The notes beneath the pieces were generated by a model, which worked only from the letters and a program-made list of their open reading frames with translations, was not told the DNA's origin and searched no databases. Below are positions 32,928-41,382 of a stretch of 49,570 nt of DNA, piece by piece. The DNA lies in assembly GCA_910587955.1 (NCBI GenBank), contig CAJUNN010000018.1, forward strand, positions 1 through 49,570, given 5' to 3'. Both the position numbers and the translations under genes were made by a program. Each line of letters opens with the position of its first letter. Position 1 is the first letter of the stretch. This DNA comes from an uncultured Lachnospiraceae bacterium. GTDB lineage: Bacteria; Bacillota; Clostridia; Lachnospirales; Lachnospiraceae.

Positions 32928-35192
32928 ATGGCAACTATCAAAGACGTAGCACGTATGGCCGGCGTATCCATTGCCACCGTTTCCAACTATCTGAATCAGA
33001 CCAAACCCGTAAGCAAAGAAGTTTCCGCCAAAATCCAGGAAGCTGTAGATGCCCTGCAGTACTCTCAGAATCTTTCCGCCAAAAATCTGAAATCCCGGTC
33101 TTATTCTGACATCGGCGTTATTCTTCCGAATTTTGACGACCCCTATTATGTCCAGATTTTTCAGGGTATCGAAAGTGCTTTCCAGAATACAAGCTACTAC
33201 ACCAACCTGGCTTTTTCTTACGACATCCCGGATTTTGAACAGGCGATTCTCCACAATTTCCTAAAAAAACAGATCTGCGGCCTTCTTCTCGTATCCTGCC
33301 AGCCGGACAACTGGAAGTTTTATTATGACCATTTTACCTCCGACAACCGCCCTCTGGTTTTGATCGACCGGGATATCCGCAGTCTGGATGCAAACTTCGT
33401 CTCTTTTGACAACTATTCCACTATCCGCCGGATTACCACTTATCTTTTAAACCGGAACTACCGTCGGATCTTTCTCATTTCCGGCCCGGAAGCATTTGAA
33501 TGCGAATCCAACTGCATCCACGGATTCCTGGATTCCTTTACGGATAATATTCTTGCGCCCTCCCCTTCTTTTCTGATTCAGACGAATCTCAGCAAAGAAG
33601 ACGCTTTCCGGAAAACCATCCAGCTTCTCCGCTCCCAGATCCCGGACGCCATCATTGCCACCTCGGAGTCCGTTGCCTCGGGGGTGATCGAAGGCCTCAC
33701 CATTCTCGGCTACTCCAAAGACAAGATACCGGTTCTTACCCTGGGAGAGGAACACTGGAATCTTTACACCCATTCCTTTGCTTCCGGCTCCGCAGTGCGC
33801 CCTGCCATCAAGCTGGGACAGACTGCCGCCGGCCTTCTCCTTGGCCAGCTGGAATCTCCTCTTACAAAAGAAAACGAGAAAATTATCTTAAAGGAGAGTC
33901 CTGCCTCCGGCCATACCTTTTTGCAGCTTCCTTCCTCCCCATGGAATCCCCATAAGGAGACGGTTCCTGTAAAATGTCTCCGCATCTTAATGCTGGATAC
34001 TCCGCAGGTGCATACGCTCCTGGGCCTCTTGAAGAATTTTGAAAACCGGGAAAACCTGAAAACAGAGGTCACAATTCTCCCTCATCATACGCTCTATGAC
34101 GCCATTCTCCAGGAACACGGTTCCGCCGGAGAATTTCCCTATGATGTGGTAATGTATGATATCCCCTGGCTTCCGGCCCTGGCCTCCAGCCATATTCTGG
34201 AAGATATTACCCCGGAACTGCAGGATATGGATCTGAATATTTTTCTGCCGGACTGCCTGAAATATTTCAGCTGCTTTAACCACCGCTATTACGGGCTGCC
34301 CTTTATGTACGCCCCCCAGATCTTTTATTACCGGAAAGATCTTTTCGAAAATCCGGAATTGAAAGCCGATTATGCGCGCCAGAACAACATAACCCTGCGG
34401 CCGCCCCTGACACTGAAAGAATTCAATACCATCGCCGATTTTTTTACCAATCATACGGACAGCATCGATTACGGCATCTCCATTCCTGCTGCTTACGATG
34501 AGTGTCTGGCCCCGGAACTCTATATGCGTCTACGGGCTTTCGGAGGCAGCCTTTTCGACAGCCGGGGCAACGTCTGTCTGGCAAAGGACGCCTCTCTCAA
34601 AGCCTACATCAGCCTCCTGCGCTCCTTCCGGCTGGCGAAGCCGGACTACCGGACCGCCACGGATATAAGCGTAGTACAGGATTTTTTAAAGGGAGACACA
34701 GCCATGCTGATCTCCTACCCTTCTTTTCTGACCGACATTGTAGATCTCCGCAAAAGCAGCATGATTGGTTCCATCGGATATCACCATATTCCCGGCCGGA
34801 GCCCTCTGCTTGGCGGATGGAGCCTGGGAGTCAGCAGCCGTTCCGCCCAGAAGAAAGAAGCCTTTTCTTTCCTCAAATGGATCTGCGACGAACAAATCGC
34901 CAACTATTTCTCCCTCCTGGGCGGCCAGTCGGCGATTACTTCCACCTACACCAACGATGAGCTGATTAAGCTCTACCCCTGGCTTCCCCTGTACCATTCC
35001 ACCTACCAGTATACCAAACCCACCCTGCCGCCGGTTCTGGGAAATCATTCCATAGTGTCGCAGAATGACATTGACGCAGTCGTGTGCAAATGGGTCTACG
35101 AGCTGCTGGATGAAAAGCTGGAAGTCCAGGATGCGATTTTCCACACGCATGCGGAGCTGGAAGAGCTTGTAAAGCGCTGCCGCCTTTCCTAG
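32928..35192 (+). CDS. LacI-family regulator fused to a family-1 solute-binding domain
   Basis: 754-residue cytoplasmic protein with three parts. Residues 1-55 are a LacI helix-turn-helix plus hinge (MATIKDVARMAGVSIATVSNYLN). Residues about 60-335 are the usual type I sugar-binding core (SDIGVILPNFDDPYYVQIFQGI; RRIFLISGP). Residues about 350-750 match extracellular family-1 (maltose-type, type II) binding proteins: YGLPFMYAPQIFYYRKDLF, LTLKEFNTIADFF, FLKGDTAMLISYPSF and GGWSLGVSSRSAQKKEAFSF. There is no signal peptide or lipobox before this domain. Ordinary LacI proteins end near residue 340. It is divergent from the ribose-type ABC operon and shares its control region. It may integrate two ligands. 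The ATG at 32928 fits the LacI family start; AAAGG lies seven bases upstream. Confidence 0.88.
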   Translation: MATIKDVARMAGVSIATVSNYLNQTKPVSKEVSAKIQEAVDALQYSQNLSAKNLKSRSYSDIGVILPNFDDPYYVQIFQGIESAFQNTSYYTNLAFSYDIPDFEQAILHNFLKKQICGLLLVSCQPDNWKFYYDHFTSDNRPLVLIDRDIRSLDANFVSFDNYSTIRRITTYLLNRNYRRIFLISGPEAFECESNCIHGFLDSFTDNILAPSPSFLIQTNLSKEDAFRKTIQLLRSQIPDAIIATSESVASGVIEGLTILGYSKDKIPVLTLGEEHWNLYTHSFASGSAVRPAIKLGQTAAGLLLGQLESPLTKENEKIILKESPASGHTFLQLPSSPWNPHKETVPVKCLRILMLDTPQVHTLLGLLKNFENRENLKTEVTILPHHTLYDAILQEHGSAGEFPYDVVMYDIPWLPALASSHILEDITPELQDMDLNIFLPDCLKYFSCFNHRYYGLPFMYAPQIFYYRKDLFENPELKADYARQNNITLRPPLTLKEFNTIADFFTNHTDSIDYGISIPAAYDECLAPELYMRLRAFGGSLFDSRGNVCLAKDASLKAYISLLRSFRLAKPDYRTATDISVVQDFLKGDTAMLISYPSFLTDIVDLRKSSMIGSIGYHHIPGRSPLLGGWSLGVSSRSAQKKEAFSFLKWICDEQIANYFSLLGGQSAITSTYTNDELIKLYPWLPLYHSTYQYTKPTLPPVLGNHSIVSQNDIDAVVCKWVYELLDEKLEVQDAIFHTHAELEELVKRCRLS

Positions 35193-35210
35193 GCCGGCTG
35201 TCTCCCCAAC

Positions 35211-35262
35211 ACAAAAGGGATTTTCCCCGGCCTTATTCCGGCCCGGAAAATCCCTTTTCAGT
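35211..35262. terminator. Bidirectional terminator, regulator/spoVT
   Basis: Perfect 14-bp stem 35213-35226 / 35245-35258 (AAAAGGGATTTTCC and its complement) with an inner GC-rich dyad; A/T runs at both ends serve the convergent genes. Confidence 0.9.
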
Positions 35263-35276
35263 CTCTCTCTTCGTCT

Positions 35277-35825
35277 CTACTGCTCCATCTGCCGTCCCAG
35301 AAATCCGGCTGCGGAAACGGCCAGCTTCTGTTCTACCTCTCCCATCTTCGCCTTGGGATCCTTGGAGAATAGAATCACTGCCCCGATGGCGTCCCCTTCA
35401 CAGAGGATTGGACTGATGGTCTGGGAACCGCAGTCATCCATATCCTCTTCCACAATTTTTACAAACTGCCGTTCCCCGGCTATGGCCTGCACATTTTCCC
35501 GTTCCTGGATGGCGTCCTCCAGCTGCTTGCTGATAGCCTTTCCCATATACTCCTTCTTTGCCCCTCCGGCCGCCGCAATGACAGCATCCCGATCCGCCAC
35601 GCAGACCATCAGGCCCGTAGTCTGAGCCAGGCTCTCTGCATACTGCTTTGCAAACAGCCCCAGCTCCCCAATGGGTGAATATTTTTTTAAAATGATTTCC
35701 CCTTCCCGATCAGTAAATATTTCCAGCGGATCGCCTTCCCGGATACGCAGCGTCCTTCGAATCTCCTTTGGAATGACCACCCTTCCCAGGTCATCAATTC
35801 TTCTGACAATTCCTGTAGCTTTCAT
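35277..35825 (-). CDS. spoVT: Stage V sporulation protein T
   Basis: Forespore transcription regulator that fine-tunes sigma-G-dependent genes. The 182-residue protein has an AbrB-type swapped-hairpin DNA-binding domain (MKATGIVRRIDDLGRVVIPKEIRRTLRI, in pieces, 1-50) and a C-terminal GAF-like domain (about 55-180). The ATG at 35825 is preceded by GGAGG at eight bases; five extra codons upstream belong to the SD region. Its presence indicates a spore former. It is monocistronic, between a strong convergent terminator and a possible sigma-G promoter. Confidence 0.95.
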   Translation of the reverse strand: MKATGIVRRIDDLGRVVIPKEIRRTLRIREGDPLEIFTDREGEIILKKYSPIGELGLFAKQYAESLAQTTGLMVCVADRDAVIAAAGGAKKEYMGKAISKQLEDAIQERENVQAIAGERQFVKIVEEDMDDCGSQTISPILCEGDAIGAVILFSKDPKAKMGEVEQKLAVSAAGFLGRQMEQ

Positions 35826-35865
35826 AAAAAATTCCTCCATTTACTGTACTAACCATTTCTGGAAG

Positions 35866-35895
35866 TAGTATTTGTAAATAGAGGAATTTTATTCA
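35866..35895 (-). promoter_or_regulatory. Possible sigma-G/F promoter of spoVT
   Basis: TGAATA (35890-35895), 17-base spacer, AATACTA (35866-35872) on the minus strand, close to the TGAATA-N17/18-CATACTA sigma-G pattern known for spoVT elsewhere. Confidence 0.45.
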
Positions 35896-35909
35896 GTTCA
35901 AAAAAGATA

Positions 35910-37412
35910 TTATGTATTTTCCCTGCCGTCCGCCAGCCGTCCATAGCGGCTCATCTCTTCCCGGATTTTCAGGGCCAGCTCATCGGTAAAACTTCCCGGA
36001 AGCGCACGCCACCGCCAGTTGTTCCCCACAGTAGACGGAATATTCATACGGCTTTCGCTTCCAAGACCCAGCAGATCCTGGGCCTGAACCACAGTTAAAT
36101 CCGCCTCTGTTTTCCACAAAGCCCGCATCATTCCCCAGTTGTAGCCTTCTTCCTCTGTCAGGCCCAGATACTCCTTCGCATGAGCCGCATCCTTGGGAAG
36201 CGCCGTCTCCATCCATCCGTTGACTGTGTCATTGTCGTGAGTTCCCGTGTATGCCACACAGTTGGGAGTATATTTATGGGGAAAATAATCGGCGCTGTTG
36301 GCATCCCGGCTGTCAAACGCAAATTCCAGTACCTTCATGCCCGGAAAACCGCTTTCCTTTAGAAGCTTCCGCACGGAATCCGTAAGAAATCCCAGATCTT
36401 CCGCAATGATCCGGGGCCTGCCCACGGCCTTTTCCACTGCACGGAACAGCTCCATACCCGGTCCCTGGCGCCAGACTCCTTTTCTGGCATCCGAAAGCCC
36501 GTATGGAATTGCATAATAAGAGTCAAATCCCCGAAAGTGATCAATGCGCAGTATATCATACACCCGGCAGAGGTAAGCAATCCGGTCCACCCACCAGGCG
36601 TATCCGTCCCGGGCCATAAACGTCCAGTCAAAAAGCGGGTTGCCCCAGAGTTGTCCTGTATCGGAAAAACCGTCCGGCGGACAGCCGGCGATTTCCCTGG
36701 GCCTCTTATTTTCATCCAGCTGGAATAATTCCGGATGTGCCCATACATCCACGCTGTCCATAGACACATAGATGGGAAGATCTCCGATAAGCCGGATTCC
36801 CTTTTTGTTGGCATAGTCCCGGAGCTTTCTCCACTGTACGAAAAAGAGGTACTGCAGGATTTTCCAGAAGTCCGTGTCCCCCCGGTACCGCTCTTTCGCT
36901 TTCTCCAAAGCTTCCGGCTCCCTGCCGCAAAGAGCCGGAGCCCACTGCTGCCAGGATGCCCCGCCGTTATCTTCTTTCAGAGCCATAAAAAGTGCATAAT
37001 CCTCCAGCCAATAAGCGTTTTCCCTGCAGAAAGCTTCAAAATCCGCCGCCGGTCTGCGGCCGAACCGCTCTGCGGCCCGGCGCAGAACCGGATACCGCTT
37101 CCGATAGAGAACCCCATAGTTTATATCATCCGGGCGGCTCTCCCAATCAATATCCGCGTACTCTTCCCGTCCAAGATATCCCTCTCGTTCCAACTCCTCC
37201 AGATCCAGGAAATAGGGGTTTCCCGCATAGGTAGAAAAGGACTGATAAGGGGAATCTCCATAGCTGGTCGGACAGATGGGGAGAAGCTGCCAAAAAGACT
37301 GTCCTGCTTTCTCCAAAAAATCAACAAATTCATAGGCGGCCTTTCCCATGCTGCCGATTCCGTAAGGGGAAGGCAGGGAAGACAGGTGCATCAAAACTCC
37401 ATTTCTTTTCAC
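35910..37412 (-). CDS. malQ: 4-alpha-glucanotransferase (amylomaltase)
   Basis: GH77 enzyme that transfers alpha-1,4-glucan segments, turning short maltodextrins into glucose and longer chains. The 500-residue protein starts MKRNGVLMHLSSLPSPYGIGSMG. The catalytic nucleophile Asp is in ILRIDHFRGF (about 295-304), the acid/base Glu in IIAEDLGFL, and the transition-state Asp in GTHDNDT. Family length is normal. It is the last gene of the maltodextrin operon, 45 bases after the ATPase. I see no clear terminator after it; transcription could run towards spoVT. Confidence 0.96.
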   Translation of the reverse strand: MKRNGVLMHLSSLPSPYGIGSMGKAAYEFVDFLEKAGQSFWQLLPICPTSYGDSPYQSFSTYAGNPYFLDLEELEREGYLGREEYADIDWESRPDDINYGVLYRKRYPVLRRAAERFGRRPAADFEAFCRENAYWLEDYALFMALKEDNGGASWQQWAPALCGREPEALEKAKERYRGDTDFWKILQYLFFVQWRKLRDYANKKGIRLIGDLPIYVSMDSVDVWAHPELFQLDENKRPREIAGCPPDGFSDTGQLWGNPLFDWTFMARDGYAWWVDRIAYLCRVYDILRIDHFRGFDSYYAIPYGLSDARKGVWRQGPGMELFRAVEKAVGRPRIIAEDLGFLTDSVRKLLKESGFPGMKVLEFAFDSRDANSADYFPHKYTPNCVAYTGTHDNDTVNGWMETALPKDAAHAKEYLGLTEEEGYNWGMMRALWKTEADLTVVQAQDLLGLGSESRMNIPSTVGNNWRWRALPGSFTDELALKIREEMSRYGRLADGRENT

Positions 37413-37457
37413 TTCTTCTCACATCCTTTGCTGTCCGTGTAGTTTCTCCGTAATGAC

Positions 37458-38555
37458 TCAATGGCAGATAATCTCCTGCGTATCCGGGTTAAAAATATGA
37501 AGCTTTTCTGTATCTACCGCCAAGCGCGCCGTATCGTCGGCTTTGATCCCCGTGCGGGAAGGCACGCGCGCTACAATTTTCTGTTCATTGTAGGTAAGAT
37601 ACAGGTAAATCTCGGATCCCATCATCTCCGCCAGATCCACATGGGCCTGAATATTGGCTTTCTCGGAAACCGCAAGATACGCTTCCTCCGCATGAATATC
37701 CTCCGGGCGGATTCCCATCACCACTTCTTTTCCCACATAGGGCTTAAGCTCCGGCTTTTTCACCGGAATCCGGCTGTCCCCGAACACCAGCACATATCCG
37801 TCTCCTTCGGTCTCCACCCGGACAGTGACAAAATTCATCTGGGGAGAGCCGATAAATCCGGCCACAAACATGTTGCATGGATAATTATAGAGGTTCTGAG
37901 GGGTATCCATCTGCTGAATAATACCGTCCTTCATCACTACAATGCGGTCGCCCATGGTCATGGCTTCCGTCTGGTCATGGGTGACATAGACAAAGGTGGT
38001 CTGCAGTCTTTTATGCAGTGCAGATATCTGGCTGCGCATCTCCGTCCTCAGTTTTGCATCCAAATTGGACAGAGGCTCATCCAGAAGAAATACAGCCGGA
38101 TTCCGCACCATGGCCCGGCCCAGAGCCACGCGCTGGCGCTGTCCGCCGGAAAGTGCTTTGGGCTTGCGGTTGAGATAAGGCTCCAGCTCCAGAATGCGGG
38201 CCGCCTCATGAACCTTTCTGTCAATTTCCTCTTTGAACTCTTTGCGGAGCTCCAGGGCAAAAGCCATGTTTTTGTATACCGTCATATGGGGATAAAGAGC
38301 ATAGCTCTGGAACACCATGGCGATATCCCGATCCTTGGGGGCCACATCGTTCACACGGCGATCCCCGATAAACAAATCTCCCTCCGTCACTTCTTCCAGC
38401 CCTGCAATCATCCGCAATGTGGTGGATTTTCCGCAGCCGGAAGGCCCTACCAGTACAATAAATTCTTTGTCTTGGATTTCCAGATTCAAATCCGGAACTA
38501 CCGTTACCTTATTATCATATCGTTTCACTACATTTTTAAATGTAATGCTTGCCAT
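37458..38555 (-). CDS. MsmK/UgpC-type sugar ABC transporter ATP-binding protein
   Basis: ATPase energising the CUT1 permeases encoded upstream in the same operon. The 365 residues have Walker A GPSGCGKST, signature LSGGQRQRVALGRAM, Walker B VFLLDEP with LSNLDAKLR, and a C-terminal TOBE/regulatory domain (MGIRPEDIHAEE). Having an ATPase next to the permeases is less common in clostridia, where one MsmK often serves several systems; it may do so here as well. GGAGG lies eight bases before the ATG. Confidence 0.93.
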   Translation of the reverse strand: MASITFKNVVKRYDNKVTVVPDLNLEIQDKEFIVLVGPSGCGKSTTLRMIAGLEEVTEGDLFIGDRRVNDVAPKDRDIAMVFQSYALYPHMTVYKNMAFALELRKEFKEEIDRKVHEAARILELEPYLNRKPKALSGGQRQRVALGRAMVRNPAVFLLDEPLSNLDAKLRTEMRSQISALHKRLQTTFVYVTHDQTEAMTMGDRIVVMKDGIIQQMDTPQNLYNYPCNMFVAGFIGSPQMNFVTVRVETEGDGYVLVFGDSRIPVKKPELKPYVGKEVVMGIRPEDIHAEEAYLAVSEKANIQAHVDLAEMMGSEIYLYLTYNEQKIVARVPSRTGIKADDTARLAVDTEKLHIFNPDTQEIICH

Positions 38556-38594
38556 AACTCATTCCTCCATTCCAGTTCCACAGTTCCCGCAGTT

Positions 38595-39599
38595 TCAAAG
38601 CTTTCCGGTACTCTCACCGACAATCACCCGGAAAGGCACAACCTCGTGAGCCGCCGCCTTTCCCTCACCGATACTCTCAATCAGAAGTTCCACGCTTCTG
38701 TCCGCAATGCGTTCCCGGTCCTGCCGGATAGTCGTCAGTTTGGGCGTCAGATACTGGCTCAGCTCAATTCCGTCAAATCCTACCACCGAGATATCTCCCG
38801 GGACCTGTCTGCCCTTATCCCGTATGGCCCGGACAGCCCCCACAGCCATCACATCCGACATGGCAAACACCGCCGTCAGATCCGGCATTTTCTCCATCAG
38901 CCGTTCCAACGCCTGATACCCTGCCTGCATGGAGAACAGCGCCGCTTCGTACTGGCGTTCCGGATCAAAGACAATCCGGTGGGATGCCAATGCCTGTTTA
39001 CAGCCCTGATAGCGGGTGTAGGCTGCCTGGGAAGATTCCATCTGTCCTCCCAGAATTCCAATCTTCACATGTCCCAGGGATACCAGATGGTCAATGGCCG
39101 CTGCCGCTGCCGACGCGTCGTCCGTACCCACACTGGAAAGATTTTCAAATCCCAGTCCTTCCGCAGAGTTTGTTGCCAGCACACAGGGAACCGGAACCTC
39201 TGAAAAACGTTCCCGGAAATATTCCAGATTGCTTCCCAGAAAGAGCAGTCCCAGGGGTCTTAACTCCCTGCATACCTGCAGTGCCTGCTCTACCTCGTTC
39301 TCCTCCTCGCCGATATAGGAAATCCTGCAGGCGTAGCCTTTTTCTTCCAGCAGTCCCTGCATCCGCTCCAGAATTGCCGCAAACAGCATATTCTGGGAAC
39401 CTTTGACAATGATAGTCACGCCTTTGCTGGCTTGCTGCTTTAAATGCTTGGCATTGCTGTTCAGCCGGAAATGGTATTTATCCACCACTTCCATAATTTT
39501 CTTCCGTGCCGTATCCGACACTTCCGGATGGTTATTCAGCACGCGGGAGACCGTTCCCACCGCATAGCCGGATTCCCGGGCAATATCTTTGATTGTCAT
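38595..39599 (-). CDS. LacI-family repressor of the maltodextrin operon
   Basis: 334-residue LacI/GalR protein: HTH MTIKDIARESGYAVGTVSRVLNNHPEVS (in two parts, 1-28), hinge, then a type I sugar-binding core (GILGGQMESSQAAYTRYQG; VVGFDGIELSQYLTPKLTTI). It lies inside the operon, 6 bases after malG and 39 before the ATPase gene, so it is likely autoregulated. Probable targets are the GGAAACGTTTCC-type sites upstream of the binding-protein gene (42781-42838). Confidence 0.93.
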   Translation of the reverse strand: MTIKDIARESGYAVGTVSRVLNNHPEVSDTARKKIMEVVDKYHFRLNSNAKHLKQQASKGVTIIVKGSQNMLFAAILERMQGLLEEKGYACRISYIGEEENEVEQALQVCRELRPLGLLFLGSNLEYFRERFSEVPVPCVLATNSAEGLGFENLSSVGTDDASAAAAAIDHLVSLGHVKIGILGGQMESSQAAYTRYQGCKQALASHRIVFDPERQYEAALFSMQAGYQALERLMEKMPDLTAVFAMSDVMAVGAVRAIRDKGRQVPGDISVVGFDGIELSQYLTPKLTTIRQDRERIADRSVELLIESIGEGKAAAHEVVPFRVIVGESTGKL

Positions 39600-39605
39600 A
39601 CACCT

Positions 39606-40448
39606 TTACCCCTTGACCGCTCCTGCAGCCACACCTTTGATAATGTGCTTCTGCCCAAGGAGATATACGATTACAATCGGAATAACCGTCAGCATAATAC
39701 AAGCCATCATGGGGCCCATTTCCACCCGGCCGTAGCTTCCGCGGAAGTATTGGATCAGCATGGGAATGGTCTTATATTTCTTAATGTCCAGTACCAGAGT
39801 GGGCAGAAGATAATCGTTCCACACCCACATAGCTTCCAAGATACCTACGGAAACTAAAGTGGGCTTCAGCATGGGAATCACAATCAGGAAAAACGTCTGA
39901 ATAGGATTGCATCCGTCTATCATGGAAGCTTCCTCCACTTCCAAGGGCACCGATTTCATAAAACCCGCAAACATAAACACCGCGAGTCCCGCCCCAAATC
40001 CCAGATAAATCACCCAAATGTTCCAGGGTGTATTTAGTTTGAGCTGATCCGCCGTCTGGGACAGGGTAAACATTACCATCTGGAAGGGTACTACCATGGA
40101 AAATACAAATAGAAAATACAGCATAGAGGAAATTTTCCCCTTCACCCTCGTAATAAACCAGGCACACATGGAACAGCAGACCAGGATAGCTGCCACGGAA
40201 GTGACCGTAATTACAAGGCTGTAGCCAAGGCTCTGGAGAAAACCCTTGGAGCTGATTGCATTTGCATAGTTAGCCAGCCCTGCAAATGTATCCCCGGTAG
40301 GAAGCCGGAATGCTCCGTCGGTGGTAATGGCATTTTCCTGTTTTAAGGAGTTAAACAGAATCATTACAATGGGGTACATATAAAGGACAGCCAAAGCGGA
40401 CAGCAGTACCGTCCAAAAAGTATTCAAAGCATTTTTACGTTTTCTCAT
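39606..40448 (-). CDS. MalG-type (CUT1) sugar permease
   Basis: 280-residue membrane protein with six helices. The coupling loop EVEEASMIDGCNPIQTFFLIVIP (two parts, about 185-207) matches the family's EAAxxDGA motif. It starts MRKRKNALNTFW at 40448, sharing bases with the malF stop (TAATG); the longer frame upstream is inside malF. It pairs with the MalF-type permease to form the channel for an alpha-glucoside or maltodextrin. Confidence 0.94.
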   Translation of the reverse strand: MRKRKNALNTFWTVLLSALAVLYMYPIVMILFNSLKQENAITTDGAFRLPTGDTFAGLANYANAISSKGFLQSLGYSLVITVTSVAAILVCCSMCAWFITRVKGKISSMLYFLFVFSMVVPFQMVMFTLSQTADQLKLNTPWNIWVIYLGFGAGLAVFMFAGFMKSVPLEVEEASMIDGCNPIQTFFLIVIPMLKPTLVSVGILEAMWVWNDYLLPTLVLDIKKYKTIPMLIQYFRGSYGRVEMGPMMACIMLTVIPIVIVYLLGQKHIIKGVAAGAVKG

Positions 40449-41299
40449 TACTGCTGCACCTCCCTGGATCGCGTAGCCTTTAGCTGAATCATGGAAATGG
40501 CAATGACCAGAATACAGAAGAGAACCGCTTTGGCTTGGCCGAATCCTTTCCACTGGGCACCCGCCCTTGCATAAAAGGTCTGATAAATATTCATGGCCAG
40601 CATCTCTGTCGTATGGTTCGGCTCACCGCCTGTCAGCGCCAGGTTCTGATCAAAAAGTTTGAAAGAGTTGGTGAGGGTCAAAAACACGCAGATGGTGATG
40701 GAGGGCATTACCATAGGCAGCTTCACCCGCCACAAAGTCTTCCAGGAGGAGGCTCCGTCGATCTGGGCCGCTTCCAGCAAATCATCCGATACATTTTGAA
40801 GCCCCGCAATGTAAATAATCATCATATAACCAATCTGCTGCCAGCACATCAGAATAATCAGCCCCCAGTATCCGGCCGGTTTGTTCAGAGCCAGCAGCGG
40901 CTCTCCTATGATAGAAAGCACGCAGTTGATGAGAATCTGCCAGATATACCCCAGCACAATACCGCCAATCAGGTTCGGCATAAAGAACACGGTACGGAAT
41001 ACATTTGTTCCCGCCAGCTTCTTTGTCAAAAGCAGTGCCAGGCAGAATGCAAATACATTGATAAATACAATGGACGCCACGGTAAAAGAAACGGTAAATC
41101 CGAAAGAATCCAAAAAAGTCTTATCGCTAAAAATACTTTTGTAGTTGGAAAGCCCCGTCCATTTGGCATTGCTCACGGTGGTAAACTGGCAGAAGGAAAG
41201 ATACAGTCCTTCCGCAAAAGGAATGATGAAGCCTATCACGAAAGCCAGGAATGTGGGCAGAACAAACAGGGGGGAATAGCGTTTTAATGCCTTTTCCAT
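40448..41299 (-). CDS. MalF-type (CUT1) sugar permease
   Basis: 283-residue permease with six helices. EAAQIDGASSWKTLWRVKLPM (about 191-211, given with its EAA-DGA motif) is the canonical coupling loop. It follows the binding-protein gene after a strong hairpin, and AAAGGAG precedes the ATG. Its stop overlaps the malG start, indicating coupling. Confidence 0.94.
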   Translation of the reverse strand: MEKALKRYSPLFVLPTFLAFVIGFIIPFAEGLYLSFCQFTTVSNAKWTGLSNYKSIFSDKTFLDSFGFTVSFTVASIVFINVFAFCLALLLTKKLAGTNVFRTVFFMPNLIGGIVLGYIWQILINCVLSIIGEPLLALNKPAGYWGLIILMCWQQIGYMMIIYIAGLQNVSDDLLEAAQIDGASSWKTLWRVKLPMVMPSITICVFLTLTNSFKLFDQNLALTGGEPNHTTEMLAMNIYQTFYARAGAQWKGFGQAKAVLFCILVIAISMIQLKATRSREVQQ

Positions 41300-41326
41300 A
41301 AACGAAACTCCTTTCTGTCATAGAAA

Positions 41327-41355
41327 TAGGGCGGGCAAGTCTCTTGCCCGCCCTA
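41327..41355 (-). terminator. Strong hairpin between binding-protein and malF genes
   Basis: Perfect 13-bp stem (41327-41339 / 41343-41355) with a 3-base loop; only a weak U-rich tail (ATTTCT) follows on the minus strand. It more likely protects the upstream mRNA or partially terminates than fully stops transcription. Confidence 0.7.
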
Positions 41356-41382
41356 CATCATACCACATGGTACTGCCGCTTT

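Noticed and set aside
37461..39203. A 580-codon plus-strand open frame
   Set aside because: Antisense shadow of the MsmK-type ATPase and the LacI repressor; low-complexity basic/His-rich translation.
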